A DNA stretch of 64,000 nucleotides from Terrimonas_A sp051954695 (GTDB lineage: Bacteria > Bacteroidota > Bacteroidia > Chitinophagales > Chitinophagaceae), in assembly GCA_051954695.1 (NCBI GenBank), contig JBQCHL010000007.1, forward strand, positions 1 to 64,000, in the 5' to 3' direction. The translations under genes were made by a program, and so were the position numbers. This document shows, one piece after another, positions 1-8,576 of the stretch; position 1 is the stretch's first letter, and every line of letters starts with the position of its first letter. Under the pieces are notes generated by a model. The model ran no database searches. It had not been told where the DNA came from and worked only from the letters and a program-made list of their open reading frames with translations.

Positions 1-45
1 CAAAACGGGAACAGAAGCAGGAGGACACGGACAACAATAGTACAT

Positions 46-105
46 CCTTCCCGTCTTCGCGCCTTACCGGTAAGTTTTTACCGGTAAGGCGGGAAGACGG
101 GAAGG
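46..105. repeat. Long nested-palindrome hairpin
   Basis: Arms 46-73 and 78-105 pair over 28 positions with one G/G mismatch (59 against 92), leaving a 4-nt loop. Each arm also carries the self-complementary decamer TTACCGGTAA. It has no U-tract right after it, so it looks more like an interspersed palindromic element than a terminator. I see only this copy in the window. Confidence 0.85.
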
Positions 106-132
106 GGTCGTTTTAATTACAACTCCCTGATA

Positions 133-176
133 AAATAAGAGAGCCTATCTGTTTATACAGATAGGCTCTCTTATTT
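133..176 (-). terminator. 20-bp stem terminator after the Bax inhibitor-like gene
   Basis: Perfect arms 133-152 and 157-176 with loop TTAT. It lies just past the stop of the minus-strand gene ending at 195, and reading leftward the stem ends in a T-rich stretch. It is A/T-rich on both outer ends, so it could also stop plus-strand transcription entering from the left. Confidence 0.75.
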
Positions 177-194
177 ATTAAATATATTAGTCTG

Positions 195-947
195 TTAGTT
201 CCTGTTCAGTTTAGACAGCAAACGCAATATTTCCAGGTACAACCATACCAATGTAACCAGTAAACCAAATGCACTGTACCATTCCATGTATTTGGCTGCT
301 TTCATTTCCACGCCTTTTTCGATTGTATCGAAATTGAGCAGCAGGTTAAGTGAAGCAAGGCCAACCACTAAAACGGAAAAGCCGATTCCGAGTGGGGTAG
401 CAGCATTCGTAAAAGAGCCTATCGGAGATCCCATAGCGAGATAGGTGATCCATTGAACAAGATAGAACAGGCCCAGTGCTGCAGTGGCGATCACTACGAT
501 CATACGGAACCTGCCGGTCACTTTAATGACGCGGTAGCGATAGATCAGGAACATTACCAGTGTTACCAGCAATGTGAGCGCTACAGCCTGCATTGGCAAT
601 CCGGGTAACTTATAATCGTATATCGCAGAAACGGTGCCTACAAAAAAGCCTTCCATGATAGCATAAGCAGGGGCGATATAAGGAGACCATTGTTTTTTGA
701 ATACCATTACGAGTGCCAGGGCCAATCCGCCAAATACGCCGATCAGCAACATTGGCATGGGGTCGCTTCCCTTGTTGAACTGACTCCAGGAGAAAATAGT
801 GGAACCAGACATCATCAATAACAGGAAACCCAGCTTATTCAGGGTCCCTTTGATCGTCATTTCCTGTCCGGTGCTAATACCCTGAAAAATAGTGCCTTCA
901 TACGATTTTTCCTGTAGGGTTGGATTGCTTGATTTAAATAAAGCCAT
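195..947 (-). CDS. Bax inhibitor-1/YccA family membrane protein
   Basis: A 250-residue integral membrane protein with about seven hydrophobic segments after a short polar N-terminus of about 30 residues. The order and spacing of the helices, the SPYIAPAYAIMEG segment near residue 90 and the acidic/aromatic C-terminal helix (WLYLEILRLL) fit the bacterial Bax inhibitor-1 group (BaxI_1). Family members act in the inner membrane; roles in membrane protein turnover and ion leak have been proposed, but the activity here is unknown. It is monocistronic: a strong hairpin follows its stop and the nagB-like gene ends 85 bp upstream of its start. Confidence 0.88.
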   Translation of the reverse strand: MALFKSSNPTLQEKSYEGTIFQGISTGQEMTIKGTLNKLGFLLLMMSGSTIFSWSQFNKGSDPMPMLLIGVFGGLALALVMVFKKQWSPYIAPAYAIMEGFFVGTVSAIYDYKLPGLPMQAVALTLLVTLVMFLIYRYRVIKVTGRFRMIVVIATAALGLFYLVQWITYLAMGSPIGSFTNAATPLGIGFSVLVVGLASLNLLLNFDTIEKGVEMKAAKYMEWYSAFGLLVTLVWLYLEILRLLSKLNRN

Positions 948-997
948 AGTGGTGTATTTTCAGCCAAATTATATAAAAAAAACGATTTCTCTTAGTG

Positions 998-1033
998 CCT
1001 TGCCTATCGACTTCAGACTAAAGACTCCCGACT
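998..1033 (-). repeat. Dispersed ~35-bp repeat, copy 1
   Basis: Read on the minus strand it contains GGAGTCTTTAGTC followed by CGATAG. The same block occurs at 51622-51656 on the plus strand; about 30 of 36 aligned columns agree by hand count. This copy runs up to and partly into the stop codon of the nagB-like gene (1032-1034). Confidence 0.6.
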
Positions 1034-2960
1034 AGTACAGCCACCTCACAAAAGCTTCCATTGCCGCGTAATGCGTTAATCCCAGATCAGCATAGATTTT
1101 TGCAGTAGCTGCATTTCTCGCTTCAGCACGCTGCCAGAATTCGCGGGAATCGCTTCCCTGGAAGGGTACCATATCCTTTTGGGATTGATGGATAAAAATG
1201 CCAAAACGCTTGCTTACTACCTGGTCAGGGCTCATCGGGATCGCCATTTCGATCTCTTCAATGTTCCATTCCTGCCATGCACCTTTATACAACCATAGCC
1301 AGCAGTCTTTTATCCATTCATCGCCTGCCGCTTTGATCCGCTTCAGGGATTCCAGCACAATATTAAAGCAAACCAGGTGGGTGCCATGCGGATCGGCAAA
1401 ATCACCGGCACAATATACCTGGTGTGGTTTTACCTTCCGAAGCAATTCCATGGTAATGGCGATATCTTCCTCGCCCATCGGATTTTTTTCTATGGTACCT
1501 GTTTCATAGAACGGCAGGTTCATAAAGTGAATATTCTCATCCGGTATGCCTACATAGCGGCAGGTGGCTTTTGCCTCGCAGCGGCGGATCAGGCCTTTGA
1601 TGCTGCGGATGGTTGGCGTATCCACCTGGTTGGATTTCTTGGTAGCAATAAATTTGCGGGCATCATTCAGGATCTGCCCGGAAGTGCGGGTATCAATACC
1701 AACGATCTCTTCAAACCCTACAGCAAAATCGAGGAAGCGGGTCACAAATTCATCCGTCACCGCAATATTGCCGGATGTCTGATAACCTACATGCACATCA
1801 TGACCCTGATCGTGCAAGCGCTGGAAAGTGCCGCCCATACTGATAATATCATCATCAGGGTGAGGGGAAAAAATGATCACTCTCTTTGGGTAGGGTTTGG
1901 ATCTCTCAGGATGTGCAGGGATCACAGCATCGGGTTTACCACCCGGCCAGCCTGTAATAGAATCCCGTAACATATAATATACCTGGAGATTGATCTCATA
2001 AGCGTCTCCTTTTTCGACCAGGAGATCACTTAGACCAAATTCATTATAATCACTGTTGGTAAGACTTAAAACCGGTTTTTTCAGTTTCAGCGCCATATTG
2101 GTCACCGCTTTTTTGATCATAAGAGGTGTCCATTCGCAGTCGCCCGTAAGCCACGGGGTCTTCTTCCTGGTCAGTTCGGCAGCAGCAGCTTCATCCACAT
2201 AAAAAGTCACATCATCATGATTCTGCAGGAGAGACGCAGGTACATGTTCTGTATCATCCTCTTCAACAGCTTTCTTGATCACCGGAGCTTTGGCTGCTCC
2301 CCAGGCCAGGAGAATGATCTTTTTCGCTTTTAATATGGTGCCAATACCCATAGTAATGGCCAATCTGGGAACCTGTGAAATATTCGCAAACTCATAAGAA
2401 TTGGCTATCCGGGTAGAATTATCCAGTGTGATCAACCTTGTACGTGAATAAATACCGGAACCAGGCTCATTGAATCCTATATGGCCATTATTTCCTATGC
2501 CGAGTATCTGCAGATCGATCCCACCTGCAGCTTCAATTTTTTTCTCGTATTGCAGGCAATGAGCTTTGATCTCTTCTTTTCTGATCTCACCATTTGGAAT
2601 ATGAATATTCTCAGGCTTGATATCCACATGATCAAACAGGTTGGTCTTCATAAAGCGGTTGTAGCTTTGCAAAGCATCTGTTTCAATAGGATAATATTCG
2701 TCGAGGTTGAACGTAATCACGTTTTTAAAACTCAATCCTTCCTCTTTATGCATTCTTACCAGTTCTGCATAAAGTGTTTTTGGAGTGGAACCAGTTGCCA
2801 GTCCTAATACGCAGGATTGTTTCTGCTCCTGCTTTGTCCTGATCAATGCGGCTATTTCCCTGGCCACTGCCAATGAGCCCAGCTTTGGATCGGGGAATAT
2901 TTTAACGGGTATTTTCTCGAAACTATCAGAAAGATCTATCGCAACTATTTTTTTTGCCAT
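1032..2960 (-). CDS. nagB: Glucosamine-6-phosphate deaminase fused to a PIG-L/LmbE-type deacetylase domain
   Basis: A 642-residue two-domain cytosolic protein. Residues about 20-270 are NagB-like: phosphate loop ATGSTP (55-60), NLDEYY (85-90) with the acidic catalytic pair, and GNNGHIGFNEPGS (156-168). Residues about 355-640 are a PIG-L fold: HPDDD at 367-371 and a later HGTH metal-ligand motif. NagB converts glucosamine-6-phosphate to fructose-6-phosphate and ammonia; PIG-L enzymes remove N-acetyl groups from GlcNAc derivatives. A single protein that could deacetylate and then deaminate an amino sugar fits the nearby GH20 and SusCD genes. Long NagB proteins of this type are known in Bacteroidota. 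The substrate of the second domain is inferred. Confidence 0.88.
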   Translation of the reverse strand: MAKKIVAIDLSDSFEKIPVKIFPDPKLGSLAVAREIAALIRTKQEQKQSCVLGLATGSTPKTLYAELVRMHKEEGLSFKNVITFNLDEYYPIETDALQSYNRFMKTNLFDHVDIKPENIHIPNGEIRKEEIKAHCLQYEKKIEAAGGIDLQILGIGNNGHIGFNEPGSGIYSRTRLITLDNSTRIANSYEFANISQVPRLAITMGIGTILKAKKIILLAWGAAKAPVIKKAVEEDDTEHVPASLLQNHDDVTFYVDEAAAAELTRKKTPWLTGDCEWTPLMIKKAVTNMALKLKKPVLSLTNSDYNEFGLSDLLVEKGDAYEINLQVYYMLRDSITGWPGGKPDAVIPAHPERSKPYPKRVIIFSPHPDDDIISMGGTFQRLHDQGHDVHVGYQTSGNIAVTDEFVTRFLDFAVGFEEIVGIDTRTSGQILNDARKFIATKKSNQVDTPTIRSIKGLIRRCEAKATCRYVGIPDENIHFMNLPFYETGTIEKNPMGEEDIAITMELLRKVKPHQVYCAGDFADPHGTHLVCFNIVLESLKRIKAAGDEWIKDCWLWLYKGAWQEWNIEEIEMAIPMSPDQVVSKRFGIFIHQSQKDMVPFQGSDSREFWQRAEARNAATAKIYADLGLTHYAAMEAFVRWLY

Positions 2961-2991
2961 AAGGGTAATTTTCCTGTCTAAAATGAGTGCT

Positions 2992-2999
2992 CAAAGATA
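2992..2999 (-). promoter_or_regulatory. Candidate -7 box TATCTTTG of the nagB-like gene
   Basis: Minus strand TATCTTTG matches the Bacteroidota -7 consensus TAnnTTTG and sits 32 bp before the ATG, the same spacing as at the cystathionine synthase gene. No clear -33 TTG is seen. Confidence 0.5.
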
Positions 3000-3043
3000 T
3001 TAAAATGTAACTATTCATTCCCTGTATTGAAGCTCAGTTTGAA

Positions 3044-3178
3044 TATTTTCCCACCGGGACGACAAAGATCACAAAGGATGACTGACGTACTGTATTCCTT
3101 ACTCAATAGCTTATGATTAAATTAATAGGTGCCTTTAAAATTTTTCTGTGTGATCTTGGTCGTCCCGGTGGGAAAATA
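3044..3178. repeat. Inverted pair of the CTTTGTG/GTGGGA unit, element A
   Basis: Arms 3044-3073 and 3149-3178 are reverse complements at 29 of 30 positions, separated by 75 nt. The CTTTGTG ends face the spacer and the GTGGGAAAATA ends face outward. The unit is related to those at 16044-16106 and 31390-31495. It lies between the ECF sigma gene and the nagB-like gene. Confidence 0.85.
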
Positions 3179-3240
3179 TAATTGCGGGAGTAGCGGGCAC
3201 CCGCATAAACCCGCAAACGATTACGTAAGCTGCCACTGGT

Positions 3241-3804
3241 CTACAATATCCATCCTACAAAACTTAACAAAGATTTTTTGAGTGCCTTGACCGCCTGGCT
3301 CATCAGGTTTCTGGCTACCTGGTAATTGATGTTCATGATCTCACTGATCTCTTCATAAGAAAGCTCCTGGTACACTTTCAGGTAAATGATCTCCCGCTGA
3401 CGGTTGGAAAGCCCCTGGAGGGCATCGATGATGCGTTGTTTTTTAGCAAGATCTTCCTGTTGTTCTATCATGAAGTTATCATGGCTTACTTCAAAAAGCA
3501 TTTCATCAGGTTGATCGGTGGAAATGTGTTTGATAATGGGCGGGCGTTGCTTCTTATATATTTTATACTTCAGTGCCTTTAATAAATAAGCCTGCACTGA
3601 CTGGATATCCGGCTTTGACCGGCTTTGCCATATCTCAGCAAAAAGGTCCTGTATGCAATCTTCAAGCAGTCCCCTGTCTCCGCAAATCTTACTTCCGTAT
3701 CTTAGTAGCAAAGGGTAGTATGCTGAAAAAAGCTCACCAAGGGCATCGCGATTGCCATTCTTTAGCAAGTGCCAAAGTATAATATGCGGATGTTCAGTTC
3801 GCAA
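3241..3804 (-). CDS. ECF-family RNA polymerase sigma factor (FecI type)
   Basis: A 187-residue sigma-70 family protein. Region 2 lies at about residues 25-90 (LLEDCIQDLFAEIWQSR resembles the region 2.2-2.3 helix) and region 4 at about 125-180 with the helix-turn-helix ELSYEEISEIMNINYQVARN. The length is normal for Bacteroidota ECF factors. The divergent neighbour is FecR, followed by a SusC with an STN domain, so the usual trans-envelope circuit is expected: SusC senses substrate, signals to FecR, and FecR releases this sigma factor to activate the Sus genes. Its targets are inferred from position only. Confidence 0.93.
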   Translation of the reverse strand: MRTEHPHIILWHLLKNGNRDALGELFSAYYPLLLRYGSKICGDRGLLEDCIQDLFAEIWQSRSKPDIQSVQAYLLKALKYKIYKKQRPPIIKHISTDQPDEMLFEVSHDNFMIEQQEDLAKKQRIIDALQGLSNRQREIIYLKVYQELSYEEISEIMNINYQVARNLMSQAVKALKKSLLSFVGWIL

Positions 3805-3916
3805 TCGTGCTCAGATAGATTTTCTGCAAAATAGGTTTAAATATCATTTTTAAGGTAGTTGTTTTTTCAGGTCAGGGGTAAAAAAAAATTAAAAAACATC
3901 ATTACAAATCTAATTA

Positions 3917-3930
3917 TCCGGGCACCCGGA
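3917..3930. promoter_or_regulatory. Palindrome upstream of fecR
   Basis: TCCGGGCACCCGGA is a 6-2-6 palindrome ending six bases before the fecR ATG, in the shared intergenic region of the divergent sigma and fecR genes. Its central CGGGCACCCG also occurs at 3194-3203, past the stop of the sigma gene. Function unknown. Confidence 0.35.
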
Positions 3931-3935
3931 CATTA

Positions 3936-4949
3936 ATGAATACAAAAACCAACATAATGATCAAGAATTTTCAACAGGTGGAAGAAGTGATAGGTGACGA
4001 GGATTTTCAGGCATGGTTCGCGGGGCAGCCCGATACAGACTGGGAAAAGTGGCTGGCAGCAAACCCGGACCAGGCGCCACTTGTGCAGCAGGCTATTGCT
4101 TTGATGAATGATATTAAAGCAAAAGAGCTGTCAGTGACAAAGGAAGAGACCGCCAAAGCATACCAGCGATTAACGGAAAGGCTTGATAAAGAAGAACAGG
4201 GTGCAACACCGGTAATATCAATAAAACGTCAACGCCTTAAGCGCTGGATGAGCGTTGCCGCCGCAGTGTTACTACTGGTAGCAGGTTTCTCCATCTGGAA
4301 ATATACCCAACGTGATCCATCACTGGGAACTGCTTATGGACAGATATCTACCCATCAGTTACCTGATGGCTCCATTATGATGCTGAACGCAAACAGTTGT
4401 GCCACCCTTGGAAAAAACTGGAAAGAAGGCAATGACCGTGAAGTATGGCTGAAAAGTGGTGAAGCATTTTTTCATGTAAAGAAAACACCACATAAAAACC
4501 GTTTCGTGGTGCACACCAATGAGCTCGATGTAATTGTTACAGGCACTCAGTTCAATGTATGGACGAGAGATAACAAGACCAGTGTATTGCTGACTGAAGG
4601 AAGCGTTACCATCCGCACAGCTTCAGGAGAAGAGACCAAAATGGTGCCCGGTGATTTTGTACAGATCGATCATAATAGCCTGGAAAAGAAAAAGGCAAAT
4701 GAAGAAAGCATACTGGCCTGGAAAGATAACAGGATCATTTTCGATAACACACCGATCACCGAAGCTGCACGCATGATCCAGGAACACTACGGAGTGAAAG
4801 TGATCATTACAGACACTTTACTGAATGGAAAAACACTGAATGGAATGATGCCGAACGATAACCTTGACATATTACTACGTTCCATAGAAGCAACCAATGA
4901 GTTCAAGATCGCCCGGAAGGACACCGAGATTTTGATTTCAATGCCCTGA
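3936..4949 (+). CDS. FecR-type anti-sigma factor
   Basis: A 337-residue single-pass inner-membrane protein. A cytosolic part (about 1-103) would bind the ECF factor; one transmembrane helix spans about 105-122; the periplasmic part has a FecR domain (about 130-235, including GEAFFHVKK and GTQFNVW) and a C-terminal DUF4974-like domain (about 260-335). The gene is divergent from its likely partner sigma factor, 131 bp apart, and 91 bp upstream of susC. An alternative start at residue 8 (3957) is possible; the first 7 residues carry no recognisable feature. Confidence 0.93.
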   Translation: MNTKTNIMIKNFQQVEEVIGDEDFQAWFAGQPDTDWEKWLAANPDQAPLVQQAIALMNDIKAKELSVTKEETAKAYQRLTERLDKEEQGATPVISIKRQRLKRWMSVAAAVLLLVAGFSIWKYTQRDPSLGTAYGQISTHQLPDGSIMMLNANSCATLGKNWKEGNDREVWLKSGEAFFHVKKTPHKNRFVVHTNELDVIVTGTQFNVWTRDNKTSVLLTEGSVTIRTASGEETKMVPGDFVQIDHNSLEKKKANEESILAWKDNRIIFDNTPITEAARMIQEHYGVKVIITDTLLNGKTLNGMMPNDNLDILLRSIEATNEFKIARKDTEILISMP

Positions 4950-5040
4950 TATGATCATGTGGATCAGCTGATGGCGCGGATTAGCTGGTTTCGGATCAAG
5001 GGAAACGATTGCAAGTATTGCTAATATTAAAACTGCAACA

Positions 5041-8000
5041 ATGAGACATTCAAAACCCTTTTATAGACTCCTGGGGTGTTTGATGAGCGCCCAATTATTG
5101 TCCTGCCTGGACGGTTCTGCGCAACAAAACGGGATTATTTATGCTGCCAACAGCAGAAAAACCCTGGAACAATATCCGCAGCAACAAAGGCCGGAAGAAT
5201 CCAATGAAAAGAAAACGCTCTTCAACGTACTAAAAGACCTTAATAAAAAGAAAGGCACTTATTTCCTTTTCTCCGAACAGAGCCTTGGCAGCAAACTGGT
5301 CAGTCCCGTAAAAGACTCCAACCTGCCTGTAGAAAAGATCCTGGATGAAATATTAAAGAACACAGGACTGAAATACACGAAAGTATCCGACAACACATTC
5401 GTGATCTTAAAAGACAAGGAGAGGATCAACAACGACAAATTACAGCAACTGAATTTCACAGAAGACCTTCCGTCTGCTCAAAAAACAAATGCTTTCGATC
5501 CTGTTACAGGAAGGATCACTGACGACAAAGGCGCACCCTTACCAGGTGTAAGCATCACACTCAAAGGCACCAACAGGGGAACAACCACCAATGTCAATGG
5601 TGAGTTCAGTATCGATGCCAAAAGAGGAGATGTGCTGCTGATCTCTTATGTGGGTTTTGCAGAGCAGGCCATCACTATCGGGGCCGATAATAAAATCGCT
5701 ATTGCTTTAACTCCGGGTAGTCAACAGCTCACAGAAGTGGTAGTAACCGCATTGGGCATTAAAAAAGAACGCAAAGCACTTGGCTATTCCGTAACAGAAG
5801 TAAAAGGAAGCGATCTCACACAGGCAAGGGAAACCAATGTCGCCAACTCACTGGTAGGAAGAGTAGCAGGTGTGAATGTAAATTCCGTTGCAGGCGGGCC
5901 TGGTGCTTCCACCAGTGTCATCATCCGTGGCATATCCAGTTTATCAGGCGATAACCAGCCGTTGTATGTGATCAATGGAGTGCCGATGACAAATGCACTG
6001 GCAGAAGGTAATGATCAGAAAAATACCCAGGGGCAATATTACAATTCCGTGGATTATGGAGACGGTATCCAGAATATCAACCCGGATGATATTGAAAGCA
6101 TCTCTGTTTTGAAAGGTGCCGCTGCTTCGGCCCTGTACGGGTCAAGAGCAAAAGCAGGTGTGATCCTTATTACTACCAAAAGCGGAAGCGGAAAAGGGAC
6201 GCTTGAGCTGAATTCCAATTTTACTGCCGACCAGGTAATTGATGTTACCGACTGGCAATATGTATATGGTAATGGCGCAAACGGTATTAAACCAAGTACT
6301 GCGGCAGCAGCTTATGATGCTGGTAATTCCAGTTGGGGAGCCAAACTGGATGGAAGCAATGTGGTTCAATTTGATGGAGTATCCCGCCCTTATTCTGCAC
6401 AACAAGGAAATATCGGGAGGTTTTACCGCACCGGCAGCACACTCACCAACACTGTTTCCTTTGGTAAAGCATTTGAAGGTGGTGCAGTCCGTTTTTCTGC
6501 GAGCAACCTGTACAACACAGCAGTGATCCCTAACTCAGGGTTGAACAGGAATAACTTTAATTTTTCTTCCAATTTCGCCATCAACAAACATCTTACTGTT
6601 GATGTGAAAGCCAACTATGTAATAGATAAGGCGCACAACAGACCTATTCTTGCAGATGGTGCAGGTAATGCCAATTTTCAGGCGATGTTCCTTCCTACAA
6701 GCCTGAACATAAACACTCTTAAACCCGGAACAAAACCTGATGGGGATGAATTATTGTTCACCAATAATAACTATGCTACCAATCCCTGGTTTGCCGCCTA
6801 CAACTTTATTAATAATACCACACGCAACAGGCTGATCAGCATAGGCAGTGCCAGGTATACATTTGATAATGGTTTTTTTGTGCAGGCACGTGCAGGTCGT
6901 GATTTTTATGACGACAGGTATACAGGAGTAGTGCCCAATGGAGCAGGTTATTATGCACAGGCACCTTTTAATATCAAAGAGATCTTCAATCGTGTATATG
7001 AACTCAATGTGGATGTGCTTGCCGGGAAAACATTCAGGATCAGCCAGGACTTTAGCCTTACCGCTAATGCAGGAGCCAACCTGATGAAAGCCCGCTCCGA
7101 AGGAACTACCGAAGAAGGAACTGATTTTGCAGTGCCTTATGTGTACACGATCCTGAATGCAAAGAACAAGACCATCCGGTACACTGATTTCCGCCAGGAG
7201 GTACATTCTGTGTACGCCACGCTGGACCTGGACTACAAAGGATTTCTTTTCCTGAATGCATCAGGCCGCAATGACTGGTTCTCCACATTGGCGCCATCCA
7301 GCGATCTGGATGTATTCTATCCTTCCGTGAATACATCATTCCTTTTCACAGAATTTGTAAAACCCAGTTGGCTTAACTATGGTAAGCTGCGTTTGGGTTG
7401 GGCAAACGTAGGGCAGGCGACCAAGCCTTATCAAACCTTGCTGAACTATGGTTTATTCCCGCAACAACTGAATGGGCTTCCATTAGGAAATATCACCAAC
7501 GCATCTATTCCTAACAGCAAGCTGCGTCCTTCCAGTGCCAGTGAAATTGAAATAGGAGCAGAGCTTGGTTTCTGGGGCAGCAGGCTTACCATGGATGTAG
7601 CCTGGTACGACAAAAAATCAAAGAACGAGATCTTTGAATCACCAGCATCCAATACTTCCGGTTACACAGGTGTGATCCTGAACATCGGAGAGTTAAGGAA
7701 TAAAGGTTTTGAGTTTCTTATTACCGGCAAACCTTTCGCTAAAGGATCAGCCGTGTCATGGACAAGTTCGGTCAATGGTTCCATCAATAACAATGAAGTG
7801 GTAGCACTTACTGAAGGTCAGGCAGAACTGGCAGCAGGTATATCCCGTACAGGAGTCGGCTTCACCCGTCATATTGTAGGAATGCCGGCCAACCAGATCA
7901 TGGCATTCGATTACCAGTATGATGGAGCAGGAAAAATCGTGTTGGGAGCAAATGGTGTTCCTGCAAGAGGCGATCTGAAGCCATGGGGATCTGCTTACAG

Positions 8001-8490
8001 CAAATACACTATGGGATGGAACAATGAGTTCTCCTTTAAGAATTTCACGCTTGGTTTCCTGATCGATGGAAAATTTGGTGGTAAAGTATTTTCAGCAACG
8101 GATTACTATGGTTATTTCTTTGGCCTGCATAAAGGGACATTACCAGGCAGGGAAGCAAATAATTTCAATCCTGATCCAAGTGCACCGGCAACCACTGCAC
8201 AGGCTTATTATACAGAGCTGGCCGGCAATGTATCCAAACTGTTTGTTTATGATGCTGACTTTATCAAGTTCCGCCAGTTCACACTGGGATATACGCTGCC
8301 TGCAAAATGGTTCAACAACAAGATCAAGGGAGCAAGTATCAGCCTGGTCGGACGCAACCTGTTTATCCTGATGAAAAAGACGGACAATATAGATCCGGAA
8401 GCAAGTTATTCAGGATACACACAGGGACTTGAACTGGGTGGTGTGCCACCAGTGAGAAGCTATGGTGTGAACCTTAATGTAAAATTCTAA
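5041..8490 (+). CDS. SusC/RagA-like TonB-dependent transporter with STN signalling domain
   Basis: A 1149-residue outer-membrane receptor. After a signal peptide (about 1-28) comes an STN domain (about 58-122), which contacts FecR-type regulators, then a carboxypeptidase-regulatory-like domain (about 153-235, GRITDDKGAPLPGVSITLKG), a TonB-box-like segment (EVVVTALGIKKE), the plug (about 245-385, ending GVILITTKSG) and a C-terminal beta barrel closing with NLNVKF. SusC proteins import oligosaccharides with a SusD lid. The order fecR-susC-susD and the nearby hexosaminidase suggest a GlcNAc-containing ligand; this is inference, since the domain alone does not give specificity. Confidence 0.95.
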   Translation: MRHSKPFYRLLGCLMSAQLLSCLDGSAQQNGIIYAANSRKTLEQYPQQQRPEESNEKKTLFNVLKDLNKKKGTYFLFSEQSLGSKLVSPVKDSNLPVEKILDEILKNTGLKYTKVSDNTFVILKDKERINNDKLQQLNFTEDLPSAQKTNAFDPVTGRITDDKGAPLPGVSITLKGTNRGTTTNVNGEFSIDAKRGDVLLISYVGFAEQAITIGADNKIAIALTPGSQQLTEVVVTALGIKKERKALGYSVTEVKGSDLTQARETNVANSLVGRVAGVNVNSVAGGPGASTSVIIRGISSLSGDNQPLYVINGVPMTNALAEGNDQKNTQGQYYNSVDYGDGIQNINPDDIESISVLKGAAASALYGSRAKAGVILITTKSGSGKGTLELNSNFTADQVIDVTDWQYVYGNGANGIKPSTAAAAYDAGNSSWGAKLDGSNVVQFDGVSRPYSAQQGNIGRFYRTGSTLTNTVSFGKAFEGGAVRFSASNLYNTAVIPNSGLNRNNFNFSSNFAINKHLTVDVKANYVIDKAHNRPILADGAGNANFQAMFLPTSLNINTLKPGTKPDGDELLFTNNNYATNPWFAAYNFINNTTRNRLISIGSARYTFDNGFFVQARAGRDFYDDRYTGVVPNGAGYYAQAPFNIKEIFNRVYELNVDVLAGKTFRISQDFSLTANAGANLMKARSEGTTEEGTDFAVPYVYTILNAKNKTIRYTDFRQEVHSVYATLDLDYKGFLFLNASGRNDWFSTLAPSSDLDVFYPSVNTSFLFTEFVKPSWLNYGKLRLGWANVGQATKPYQTLLNYGLFPQQLNGLPLGNITNASIPNSKLRPSSASEIEIGAELGFWGSRLTMDVAWYDKKSKNEIFESPASNTSGYTGVILNIGELRNKGFEFLITGKPFAKGSAVSWTSSVNGSINNNEVVALTEGQAELAAGISRTGVGFTRHIVGMPANQIMAFDYQYDGAGKIVLGANGVPARGDLKPWGSAYSKYTMGWNNEFSFKNFTLGFLIDGKFGGKVFSATDYYGYFFGLHKGTLPGREANNFNPDPSAPATTAQAYYTELAGNVSKLFVYDADFIKFRQFTLGYTLPAKWFNNKIKGASISLVGRNLFILMKKTDNIDPEASYSGYTQGLELGGVPPVRSYGVNLNVKF

Positions 8491-8508
8491 CTGAACTTAA
8501 CGATACTG

Positions 8509-8553
8509 CTGCGGGAATTTTATTACCGGACGATGAAATAGAATCTCCCGCAG
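8509..8553 (+). promoter_or_regulatory. Intercistronic hairpin between susC and susD
   Basis: CTGCGGGA (8509-8516) pairs with TCCCGCAG (8546-8553), and the A/T-rich inner flanks can extend the stem with bulges. It has no following U-tract, so it is more likely a processing or stability element that sets susC and susD transcript ratios than a terminator. Confidence 0.5.
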
Positions 8554-8576
8554 TTACAACCAATAAAATATTAAGG

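Noticed and set aside
4950..5040. Possible stem between fecR and susC
   Set aside because: The GATC and CAGCTG words give only short, poorly aligned pairs; I do not see a convincing terminator.
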